From contig NW_013651695.1 in NCBI RefSeq assembly GCF_000499385.1, positions 1 through 23,000 of the forward strand: a DNA stretch of 23,000 bases, given 5' to 3'. The stretch is from Eimeria necatrix (lineage: Eukaryota; Apicomplexa; Conoidasida; Eucoccidiorida; Eimeriidae). The position numbers were made by a program, and so were the translations under genes. Below are positions 10,381 to 17,927 of this stretch, in pieces. The notes beneath the pieces were generated by a model. The model saw only the letters and a list, made by a program, of their open reading frames with translations, was not told where the DNA came from and did not search any database. Each line of letters begins with the position of its first letter. The first letter of the stretch is position 1.

Positions 10381-10564
10381 TTGGGGTGTACGTACACTTC
10401 TTGCCCGGGGCCCTCACGGGGCTCGGCGCGGGGGCCTTTTTGCATGTGGGGCTTCTGGAGATATTGGCCAGCGAGCTGCAGCGGGGGAGAAGACAAAAAA
10501 GAAAAGATTTGCTGCTGATGGTGGGCCTCACTGCTTTGGGGGCCCTTTCCATGGCTCTCCTCTG

Positions 10565-10565
<1 letters not shown>
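7644..10565 (+). CDS. ZIP-family (ZRT/IRT-like) divalent metal transporter, four exons
   Basis: Exons 7644-7894, 8134-9512, 9859-9972 and 10318-10565 join in phases 2, 1 and 1 to give 663 residues. ZIP proteins carry zinc or iron into the cytosol through eight membrane helices. Visible here: a Leu-rich N-terminal segment (possible signal peptide); TM1 KVVAAFLIFLCAVLGSVPAF (about 88-110); TM2 with HLLPSAEK (164-187); TM3 (213-235); TM4 with the metal-site motif HSVLEGLTLG (His505, Glu509); TM5 HKTLEAFAVGSSL (His529, Glu533); TM6 MLSYALTAPLG; TM7 GAGAFLHVGLLEIL; TM8 ending at the stop. Poly-Ala, Gln and Ser runs are confined mostly to the TM3-TM4 loop, which also holds a Cys/His cluster (HKACCDAGHSCAGC). 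Start chosen: GCCATGG context, in frame with the donor GTGAGC. An upstream coding exon is possible. Other ZIPs are about 300-650 residues. Confidence 0.88.
7895..8133 (+). repeat. ZIP intron 1: CTG runs and TTTAGGG array
   Basis: The donor GA|GTGAGC and the acceptor TTTGCCTGCAG ending at 8133 are both phase 2 and create an Asp codon. The intron contains (CTG)n broken by TTTATTTG, then a (TTTAGGG)n array at about 8072-8126 just before the acceptor. Confidence 0.75.
9513..9858 (+). repeat. ZIP intron 2: CTG repeat intron whose end forms the splice acceptor
   Basis: The donor is CACG|GTGAGC and the acceptor is (GCTGCTGCTG)nCAG ending at 9858; both are phase 1. Removing it joins TM5 to TM6 through a short loop (LLHVGADQTCY), as expected for ZIPs. 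The interior repeats CTGCTGCTGCTCTTTCACTGTTT four to five times. Confidence 0.72.
9973..10317 (+). repeat. ZIP intron 3: CTG run, palindrome, (AAAT)n microsatellite
   Basis: The donor is ACCAG|GTTTGC and the preferred acceptor GCGCTGCAG ends at 10317; both are phase 1. It carries (CTG)n, a perfect GGTGTACGTACACC at 10062-10075, a half copy at 10101-10112, and an (AAAT)n array at about 10150-10228. Confidence 0.6.
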
Positions 10566-10616
<51 letters not shown>

Positions 10617-10967
10617 CTGCAGCGGCAGCGGCCCGGTGGTGGTGGTGGTGGTGCTGCTGTTGGCTGCAGCAGCAGTAGCCTCCCGGCGATGCCGCTGCTG
10701 CTGCTGCTGTTGGCTGCAGCAGCTGTAGCCTCCCGGTGATGATGTTGCTGCTGCTGCTGCTGTTGGCTGCAGCGGCTGCAGCATCCTGCTTTTGCTGCTG
10801 CTAAAGCCTGCTGCTCGGGCAGCTAGGGCCTGTTGCTGCAGCTAAAGCCTGCTGCTGCAGCTGTGGAGCCTGCTGCTGCGGCTGCTGCAGCGTTTTGCTG
10901 CTGCAGCAGGAGCTTGAGGCCTGGCTGCGGCACGGGACGAAGCAGCCGCTGCAGCAGCAGCACTCCC

Positions 10968-10999
<32 letters not shown>

Positions 11000-11118
11000 T
11001 CGTTCTGCTGCTCTTTGTGTCTGTGAGGGCCTAGGGCCCCTTCTTGTTTGTTTGCTGCCTTTGGGTCCTGAGTCCCTTCTTTCTCTCTTCTTTGTTGTGT
11101 CTTTCCCCTCTCTGCCCC
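10566..11118 (+). repeat. CTG/GCAG-rich 3' flank of the ZIP gene
   Basis: This stretch follows the ZIP stop codon. It contains a (CTG)n run at 10566-10615, a (GGT)n run, and a repeated phrase of about 60 bases (CTGCTGTTGGCTGCAGCAGC...CCTCCCGGTGATG) in two to three copies between 10620 and 10780. I see no gene in it. It probably includes the 3' untranslated region. Confidence 0.5.
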
Positions 11119-11250
11119 CCTAGGGTTTAGGGTTTAGGGTTTAGGGTTTGGGGAGACTCGTTTGCCTCAACTCAGCGGTGTCACTCTTTTCGCTCAAGGG
11201 TTCACGGCTCAGGGTTTAGGGTTTAGGGTTTAGGGTTTAGGGTTTAGGAA
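11119..11250 (+). repeat. Two TTTAGGG telomere-like arrays
   Basis: Arrays at about 11119-11151 and 11214-11248 share the same orientation and are separated by about 60 bases of unique DNA. They are intergenic here, between ZIP and Mtq2. Confidence 0.8.
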
Positions 11251-11362
11251 ACCCCTGGATATTTGACTTAGCAGCTCCTCCCCTGCTGCTTCTAGTCACT
11301 TCTAAACCTTTTTTTTTTTTAAGAAACCTCTTTGTTGCTCTAAGATGGCCCTACACTGGGAC

Positions 11363-11810
11363 TCCCTGTGGGGCCCTTTTGGGGGCCCCTGTGGGGCCCT
11401 TTTGGGGGCCCTTTTAGGGGCCTTGTGGGGCCCTTTTGGGGGCCCCTACGGGGCCCCGTTTAGGCCCTGAGGGGCCCCTGTGGGGTCCCTGTGGGGCCCT
11501 TTTGGGGGACCCTGGGGGGCCCCTTTGGGGCCTCTGTGGGGCCTTTTTGGGGCCCCTTTGGGGCCTCCCTGGGGCCCTCTTTGGGGCCGTTATCCCTAAT
11601 GGAGGCCCTTGGGGGCCCTGTGGGGCCCCGCAGGGCTTTCTAGGGGCCCCACAGGGGCCCCACAGGGGCCCCACAGGGGCCCCACAGGGGCCCCACAGGG
11701 GCCCCACAGGGGCCCCACAGGGGCCCCTCAGGGGCCCCACAGGGGCCCCACAGGGGCCCCACAGGGGCCCCCGAGGGGTGCGGGAAGACCCATAGGGGCC
11801 CCCCGGGCCT
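11363..11810 (+). repeat. GGGGCCCC minisatellite, including an 11-base tandem array
   Basis: About 450 bases are built from GGGGCCCC blocks spaced by TTTT, TGTG or ACA. From about 11644 to 11770 the unit is a regular 11-mer, CACAGGGGCCC, repeated about 11 times. Both strands stay open for over 100 codons because the sequence lacks stop triplets. This openness is compositional and is not evidence of a gene. Confidence 0.8.
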
Positions 11811-11957
11811 GCCGGTGTGGGAAGTCTTCGGTTTTGCTGCTTATGAGTCTCTAATTTCATTTAAATTAATTAAATTTGCTTAAAAATTTAAAAATAATTT
11901 CATAAATTCAAACAACGTAACTCTAATACCAGCAGAACATGAATTAAGACCCTTAGA

Positions 11958-12062
11958 AAGTACGGGGGTTCCCAGGGGGCCTCCAGGGGGCCCCCAGGGG
12001 GCCCCTAGGGGGCCCCCCAGGGGCCCCAGGGGGCCCCCTAGGGGGCCCCTGGGGGCCCCCGT
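11958..12062 (+). repeat. Short GGGGGCCCC block
   Basis: About 100 bases of GGGGGCCCCC-type sequence with CAG and CTA spacers sit in otherwise AT-rich DNA. No gene is seen. Confidence 0.7.
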
Positions 12063-12397
12063 TTCAAGAGATCTTGTGGCACCACTCTGATTATATTATT
12101 AGCGTTTAAATTTGTTTAAAAATGATTTATTTGTTTTAATTGAAATTATTTTTCTGAGTTTGAATTGCGCAGTGGTGGTTTCGATGAGGTGTAGGTACAC
12201 CTGAAGTCTGTTGACTTTGCTGCTGCAGTCCCAGAGATATGTTTGGCTCATTTATATTCTTCTTTCCTTTTAATTTATTCTTTAGAAGTTCCTGAAATTG
12301 AAATTAAATCCTGTGAGAGGATTTTAGTTTCCTGCGGTTCCACCGAGGGTTTAGGGTTTAGGGTTTAGGGTTTGAGGCTTATGACTTGAAGTTTGCA
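12063..12397 (+). other. AT-rich 5' flank of Mtq2 with a possible extra exon
   Basis: It holds a GGTGTAGGTACACC palindrome at 12188-12201 and a TTTAGGG array at about 12345-12374. A possible coding island at 12286-12348 (VPEIEIKSCERILVSCGSTE) is bounded by TTCTTTAG and GGTTTAG. Its phase does not match the Mtq2 first exon, so it is not included in that model. Confidence 0.35.
12188..12201. repeat. Palindrome GGTGTAGGTACACC
   Basis: A member of the dispersed GGTGT-N4-ACACC family, about 200 bases upstream of the Mtq2 start codon. The arms are perfect and only the centre differs from the consensus ACGT. Confidence 0.7.
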
Positions 12398-12524
12398 ATG
12401 GCTTCGCCCTCTCCCCCATCCCCGGGGCTGCAGCAGCAGCAGCAGCAGCAACCTCATCAACAGCAGCAGCAGTTGCCGCTGCTGCAGCTACTCCAGCAGC
12501 AGCAGCAGCACCAACAGCATCGAG

Positions 12525-12575
<51 letters not shown>

Positions 12576-13079
12576 TGTGGCTGCCCACCCCGCTGACCCC
12601 ACACTTGAGTCTTCCTGAGTTTTCTGAGGTGTATGTACCCTCCGAAGACTCTTTTCTCCTAATGGATTCGCTGCTGCTGGACTTGGAGGCGCTGCAGCTG
12701 CTGCAGCCCGCCACGGCTTTGGAAATGGGGCAAGACAAACCCTAAACCCTAAACCCTAAACCCTAAACCCTAAACCCTTAACCCTAGGCTGTAGAGGGCA
12801 GATGCGCTCCACACGGCATACCTTCGGGGAACGGCAAGGGTTTAAGTCATAGGATTCCGAGCTAGGGTCTAGGGCCTAGGGTTTAGGCTTTAGGGCCAAG
12901 CGTTTAGGGTTTAGGGTTTAGGGTTTAGGGTTTAGGGTTTAGGTTTTATAAAGCCGCCTGTTGCACTTCTGCAATTTATCTACCGGTTTTTCTCCGCCTC
13001 TCCTCCTCCACTTAATGCAGTTATTTATCCACTCATTATTTATTATTTATTATTTATTTATTTATATATTTATTTATTT

Positions 13080-13122
<43 letters not shown>

Positions 13123-14208
13123 TTATTTATTTATTTATTATTAGGTGCGGCAGCGGATGCGTCACGGCCTTTCTTTCTTCGCTGCTAAACCGCTGCCAAC
13201 ACCCGGGGGACCCCCCAGGGTACCAGGGGGCCCCTGGAGGCCCTTTGGGGGCCCCTCAGGACTCTTTAGGGGCCCCCAAAGACCCTTTGGGGGCCCCTAA
13301 AGGGTCTTTGGGGGCCCCCAAAGACCCTTTAGGGGCCCCACAAGACCCTCTAGGGGCCCCACAAGACCCCTCTGGGGCCCCACAAGACCCTTTGGGGGCC
13401 CCCAAAGACCCTTTGGGGGCTTCCAAAGACCCTTTGGGGGCCCCCAAAGACCCTTTGGGGGCCCCCAAAGACCCTTTGGGGGCCCCCGAAGACCCTTTGG
13501 GGGCCCCACAAGACCCTGTAGGGGCCCCACAAGACCCTGTAGGGGCCGCACAAGACCCTTTGGGAGCCCCACAAGACCCTTTGGGGGCTTCTAAAGACCC
13601 TTTGGGGGCCCCCAAAGACCCTTTGGGGGCCCCCAAAGACCCTGTAGGGGCCCCTGAAGACCCTTTGGGGGCTCTCAAAGACCCTTTGGGGGCCCCACAA
13701 GACCCTTTAGGGGCCCCCAAAGACCCTGTGGGGGCCCCCAGAGACCCTGTGGGGGCCCCCAAAGACCCTGTGGGGGCCCCACAAGACCCTTTAGGAGCCC
13801 CCAAAGACCGTTGGGGGTCCCTAAAAGACCCTTTGGGGGCTTCTAAAGACCCTTTGGGGGTCCCCAAAGACCCTTTGGGGGCCCCCAAAGACCCTTTGGG
13901 GGCCCCGGAAGACCCTCTAGGGGCCCCACAAGACCCCTCTGGGGCCCCACAAGACCCTTTGGGGGCCCCCAAAGAGCCTTTGGGGGCCCCCAAAGGCCGT
14001 TGGGGGGCCCTAAAAGACCCTTTGGGGGCCCCCAAAGAGCCTTTGGGGGCCCCCGGAGTTTGTGCGTGTTTGTCGCCGGTGGTGTTTGGAGTGGATTTGC
14101 AAAATGCTGCAGCAAAATCTACAAAAAGAACTTTTGAATTAAATTGCTGCGGAGAGAAGCAGGAGGTTCTCCTGGCAAACCTCTTCACCGCCTTCAGGGG
14201 CCCCACAG

Positions 14209-14256
<48 letters not shown>

Positions 14257-16137
14257 GCAGCAGCAGCGGCAGCAGCAGCAGTTTCAGCAGCGGAGGAGGA
14301 GGAGGGGATATTAAGGAGGCGGCACAGAGAGAGGCATTTTTTGATTTGATTCTCTTCAACCCTGTCAGCCTCCAAACCCTAGCTAGTAAACCCTAGACTC
14401 TAAACCCTAGACTCTAAACCCTAGCTTATAAACCCTAGCTAATAAACCCTAGCTTATAAACCCTAGCTAATAAACCCTAGCTAAAAAGCCCTAGCTAATA
14501 AACCCTAGCTAATAAACCCTAGCCAATAAACCCTAGCAAAATAGCCCTAGCTAATAAACCCTAGCTAATGAGCCCCAGCTATCAAACCCTAGCCACTAGA
14601 CCCTAACAACTAAACCCTAGCCTCTAAACCCTAGCTTATAAACCCTAGCCACTAAACCCCCTAGGGTTTAGTGGCTTCCATTTAATTTGCTTCTGCGCTT
14701 CACTTGATTTATTTTTCTCCTTTTTGTCTCTTTTGGGGTCAATTTTGGGTCTTTTTGTCTCATTTTTTCCGCATTTTAATCTTCCAAATGAACTGCATTT
14801 ATTTATAAATCCATTTTAACTTCATTTATCTTTTTTTCCTCCTTTTCCCCCTTTTTGTTTCTTTTTTTTAGCCCTATGTCCCCGGGAGCCCCCGGGCCAA
14901 AGTGGCCCCCGCAGACCTGCCCTGGTGGGGCGGCCGCCGCGGCCGCGCAGTGACCGACAAGTTTCTGGCAAATGTACCGGTGGGCCAAACCCTAAACCCT
15001 AAACCCTAAACCCTAAACCCTCTGTCCTTTTCAAGCCCCTTTAACCCTCCCCGCGAAACCCTAAACCTTAAACCCTCCTTAGTAGTGCAAGAAAAATCCA
15101 ATTGCGAAAATTCCCACGTTTTTATACCCCAAACCCTAAAGCTTAAACACCAATCCCTAAACCCTAACCCCCTCACCCTAAACCCTAATCCCCAAACCCT
15201 AAACCCTAATCCCCAAACCCTAAACCCTTTGCGTGGCTGCGGCCGTCTTTTGTCTCTTCAGGACTTTTTGAGCCCGAAGGGAATTTTGTATTTGGTGAGT
15301 TTTAAGACAAAAAAAGAAAACAAGAAGAAAATAAATAAAAGACAAAAAGATATAAAAGAATTCAAAAAGAAATGAAAGAAAAAGAAATAAGCAAAGATAT
15401 AAAGAAGACAAACAAAAACACAAAACAGTAAAAAGATAAAAAGGACAAACAAAGAAAAATGAAAAGAAAAAAGGAGGAAAAAAGTAAAGACAAAACAGGG
15501 CGACACGAAAAGATAAATTCTTTCTTTCCATTATTTCACCACTTACTATTCATTTATTTACCCATTTCTACTAATTAATTAATTAATTTATTCATTTATT
15601 TATTTTATTCTAAGTAGTTTATTTATTTATTTATTTATTTATTTTATTATATTTGCTTATTATATTTATTTACTTATTTACTTCGCAGCTGCTGGAGCAA
15701 AGAAACGAGCCCGAGGAAATCGTGGAGGACTTCAAGCAGAAAGGCTGGAGTACAAAGGTGCTGCTTTTTTGATTATTTATTTATTATTTAATTTAATTTA
15801 ATTTAATTTAATTTAATTTAGTTTGATTTTAATTTAATTTAATTTATTTGTTCTGCCCCCCTCATAGTCTCCCTTGTATTTTGTGCTTCTGATTGTCCCC
15901 CCCTGCTGCTCTCATTATCTCGCCTCTCTGCTGCTGTTGCTGCTGCTGCTGTTGTTGCTGTTGCTGCTGCTGCTGTTGTTGCTGTTGCTGTTGCTGCTGC
16001 TGCCGCTGCTGCTGCTGCTGCTATCTCTGCAGCTGGTCGCCGCGAGGCGAATTAGAGGTGAACATCTTTTTTTGTGGAGGTTTTCAAGACGGAATTACCC
16101 AAACCCTAAACCCCAAACCCTAGACCCCAAACCCTAA
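12398..16137 (+). CDS. MTQ2: Mtq2/HemK2 (N6AMT1)-type protein glutamine N5-methyltransferase, six exons, with large repeat insertion
   Basis: Exons 12398-12729, 13145-14363, 14872-14979, 15262-15294, 15689-15757 and 16033-16137 join in phases 2, 0, 0, 0, 0 to give 621 residues. In eukaryotes this family, with Trm112, methylates the GGQ glutamine of release factor eRF1 using S-adenosylmethionine. Motifs in order: EVYVPSEDSFLLMDSL (77-92), AdoMet motif I ALEMGCGSG (about 107-115), VDLQNAAAKSTKRTFELN with Asp428, catalytic FNPPYV (Asn516, created across the exon 2/3 junction), WWGGRRGRAVTDKFL, FLSPKGILYL, NEPEEIVEDFKQKGW, and a C-terminal strand GEHLFLWRFSRR. Usual family length is about 215-230. 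The excess is an N-terminal poly-Gln region, about 280 residues of LGAPKDP repeats between motif I and Asp428, and a Ser/Gly run before NPPY. Intron 1 needs a GC donor. Start ATG 12398 has AATGG context. Confidence 0.9.
12730..13144 (+). repeat. Mtq2 intron 1: GC-AG intron with inverted telomere-like arrays
   Basis: The exon ends GG|GCAAGA; no GT is available, and the acceptor TTTATTATTAG ends at 13144. Splicing restores the AdoMet-binding glycine loop. (CCCTAAA)n lies at about 12737-12786 and degenerate plus perfect (TTTAGGG)n at about 12866-12948. A TTTA array at about 13045-13140 supplies the pyrimidine-rich tract. Confidence 0.72.
13245..14055 (+). repeat. 21-bp minisatellite inside the Mtq2 coding sequence
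   Basis: The unit GACCCTTTGGGGGCCCCCAAA encodes DPLGAPK; about 38 units are present. Changes are mostly silent or swap Lys/Gln/Glu and Ala/Ser. The array is in frame from the first AdoMet motif to Asp428, without a stop. The opposite strand is also open throughout, a by-product of the unit. Confidence 0.85.
14364..14871 (+). repeat. Mtq2 intron 2: AAACCCTAGCTAATA array
   Basis: The donor CCT|GTCAGC at 14364 and the acceptor TTTTTTTTAG ending at 14871 are both phase 0. From about 14378 to 14665 a 14-base unit AAACCCTAGCTAAT (variants TTAT, CACT) is repeated about 20 times. It looks like a telomere-like heptamer fused to the CTAG motif. A T-rich tract follows. Confidence 0.72.
14980..15261 (+). 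repeat. Mtq2 intron 3: telomere-like repeats
   Basis: The donor CCG|GTGGGC and the acceptor TTGTCTCTTCAG ending at 15261 are both phase 0. It contains AAACCCT runs at about 14986-15020 and a looser AACCCTAATCCCCAA array at about 15128-15230. Confidence 0.65.
15295..15688 (+). other. Mtq2 intron 4: purine-rich then TTTA-rich
   Basis: The donor TTG|GTGAGT and the acceptor CTTCGCAG ending at 15688 are both phase 0. The first half is almost all A and G (AAAGAAA type); the second half is TTTA/TTAA repeats. No gene is seen in it. The next intron (15758-16032) holds TTTAA repeats and a long CTG/TTG tract ending TCTCTGCAG. Confidence 0.7.
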
Positions 16138-16823
16138 ACCCCAAACCCTAAACCCTAAACCCTAGACCACGAAGCCCAGTGCCCGCCAACACAGAGGCAC
16201 TGCAGCCTCTCCCAAACTGCAGCAGTTTGTCGGACTGCTGATGTTTGCATTTAAAACAAAGACAGGAAGAATAATAATGAGAATAAATAATTATAATTAC
16301 AACTTCAATTATAATTATAATTGCAGGGACCAGTTCGCCATTCTCTTACTCAAGCTCACTTTCTATGGATTCGCACTGGCTTACACCCCGCGAGAATGTT
16401 TTTCGCTTTTTTCAGAAAGAATTAAAATGCCAAATTGAAATTAATCATTTTAATGCAAAAATAATATTCTTTTTCTCTAATAAAGCAGCAGCAGATCTTT
16501 GCATTTGACAACACTGAAGGCCAGAAGGAAGAAGATATGTTGGGCAATATAAAGAAGATAAAAAGAAGGTTTTGGGACTTTTGTTGGACAGATGGAAAGG
16601 CTTTTGAACTGTGCGCAGAAATCACATAAGTGCGAAAGCTTTTCTCTCAAAGACTTTCGTGCAAAGTCATATCACTGCATTCCAAATGGCGCAAGTTCAG
16701 TACAACTCAGCAACTGCTGTCATCTCTGAACAATACTGAGAACAGTCTTTATCGCTCACAACTTGGCCAGCATTAACAGCTACTTAAGAGGACATTGGAG
16801 ACTTTGCAAGACCTGCAACCCTG
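16138..16823 (+). other. 3' flank of Mtq2, AT-rich
   Basis: AAACCCT repeats continue to about 16163, then AT-rich DNA follows. An island after TATAATTGCAG (ending near 16326) is open in two frames but has no donor. The short hairpin-like CGAAAG...CTTTCG pair at about 16633-16662 has no assigned role. Apart from the candidate exon listed separately, I see no gene. Confidence 0.4.
16495..16629 (+). CDS. Candidate terminal exon or small gene, unknown
   Basis: Following TAAAGCAGCAGCAG there is an open frame of 44 codons with unbiased, protein-like composition: IFAFDNTEGQKEEDMLGN, then a basic stretch, then RFWDFCWTDGKAFELCAEIT, ending in TAA at 16627. It contains no homopolymer runs, unlike its surroundings. 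No upstream exon could be joined with confidence, and an ATG inside (16537) would leave only about 30 residues. No family recognised. Confidence 0.22.
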   Translation: MFAFDNTEGQKEEDMLGNIKKIKRRFWDFCWTDGKAFELCAEIT

Positions 16824-16942
16824 AAGGAAGCGACACCGAACTGCTGGGGTGTACGTACACCTCAAAGCGACACCCGAACTGCTGGGGTGTACGTACACCT
16901 CAAAGCGACACCCGAACTGCTGGGGTGTACGTACACCTCAAA
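16824..16942. repeat. 38-bp direct repeat, three copies, each with the perfect palindrome
   Basis: The unit begins GCGACACCCGAACTGCTG and continues into GGGTGTACGTACACCTCAAA. Palindromes GGTGTACGTACACC lie at 16848-16861, 16886-16899 and 16924-16937, exactly 38 bases apart. The first copy lacks one C. This is the only place in the window where the dispersed palindrome is tandemly amplified. Confidence 0.85.
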
Positions 16943-17059
16943 AATGAACAAAAAACAAATACATATTTCTTCACCAAAAATGCTATATACAAAAACAACT
17001 CTTCTTTGCAGTAAAAAAAGGCTTATAAAACCCTAAACCCTAGATCCCCAGGGTTCAAC

Positions 17060-17610
17060 GCCACCGAGGTGTGGGGCCCCCTAAGTGGTCACGGGGGGCC
17101 CCCAGGGGCCCCCCAGGGGCCCCCGAGGGGGCCCCCCAGCGGATACAGTAAAGACAAGCGGGCTTTGAGTCTCGGGGGCACCCCTGGGGGGCCCCATGGG
17201 GCCCCCGTTGTATCAGGAGTAGATGGGGGCCCCTAGGGGCCCCCCGTTGCCCCCTGGGGGGCCCCATGGGGCCCCCGTTGTAACAGGAGTAGAAGGGGGC
17301 CCCTAGGGGCACCCCTTGTGCCCCTGGGGGCCCCCCAGCACGGCCTCTGGGGGCCCGCAGGAGGCACTGGTGTCCCCCCAGGACTCCCCTCCGGGGGCCC
17401 CCTCGCTGCTGCTTCCAAACCCCCTGTGGGGCCCCTAAAAGGAGCAGCAGCAAGGAGGAGACTGGAGGGCCTCCGGACCCCGTTTTTGGGGCCCCTACGG
17501 CCCTTCGAAGGCCCCTAGGGGGCCCCCCTGGGGGGCCCCAAGGGGGCCCTCAGAGCCTCAGGGGGGCCCCCCGGGGGCCCCCCGGGGCCCCCTAGGAGCC
17601 CCCCGATCGC
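17060..17610. repeat. GGGGCCCC-rich intergenic block with an internal duplication
   Basis: About 550 bases of GGGGGGCCCC-type blocks, next to the 3' end of the SNARE gene. A segment of about 65 bases (GGGGCCCCATGGGGCCCCCG, then TTGTA, CAGGAGTAGA) occurs twice, near 17187-17245 and 17250-17314. Open frames on both strands are compositional; no gene is called. Confidence 0.65.
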
Positions 17611-17621
17611 GACTGCTGCTG

Positions 17622-17889
17622 CTACGCTGTGAAGACTAAGAGGAAAATGAGGAGACAGAGAAGGGCGAGAGCGACGAGAAGGAGACAAATGGTGGAGTGT
17701 CTTTTCATAAGTTTTTGGAGCATTTTTTTATTTTTTTTTAAGTTGGCTTCTGCGGTGTCTAGGGAGCTTTCTGTGGCGTCGAGCAGTCTGCGGTGTACAG
17801 ACACCTCGTCACTTATTGCGTAACTTATTTCCTTCAGATTCATCACAGAACCCGCCAAGTACGAAAGCTGCTGCTCCTGCTGCTCCTCG

Positions 17890-17927
<38 letters not shown>

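Noticed and set aside
11414..11860. Open frames of over 100 codons on both strands in the GGGGCCCC block
   Set aside because: Pure low-complexity sequence without splice signals, start context or any conserved segment.
12626..12640. GGTGTATGTACCC as a palindrome-family member
   Set aside because: It encodes the conserved VYxPSED motif of Mtq2 and its right arm is incomplete; coincidence is more likely.
13256..14359. Minus-strand open frame of 367 codons opposite the Mtq2 minisatellite
   Set aside because: The 21-bp unit lacks stops on both strands; only the plus frame connects conserved methyltransferase motifs.
16824..16942. CRISPR-like array
   Set aside because: Units are contiguous direct repeats without variable spacers, in a eukaryotic nuclear genome.
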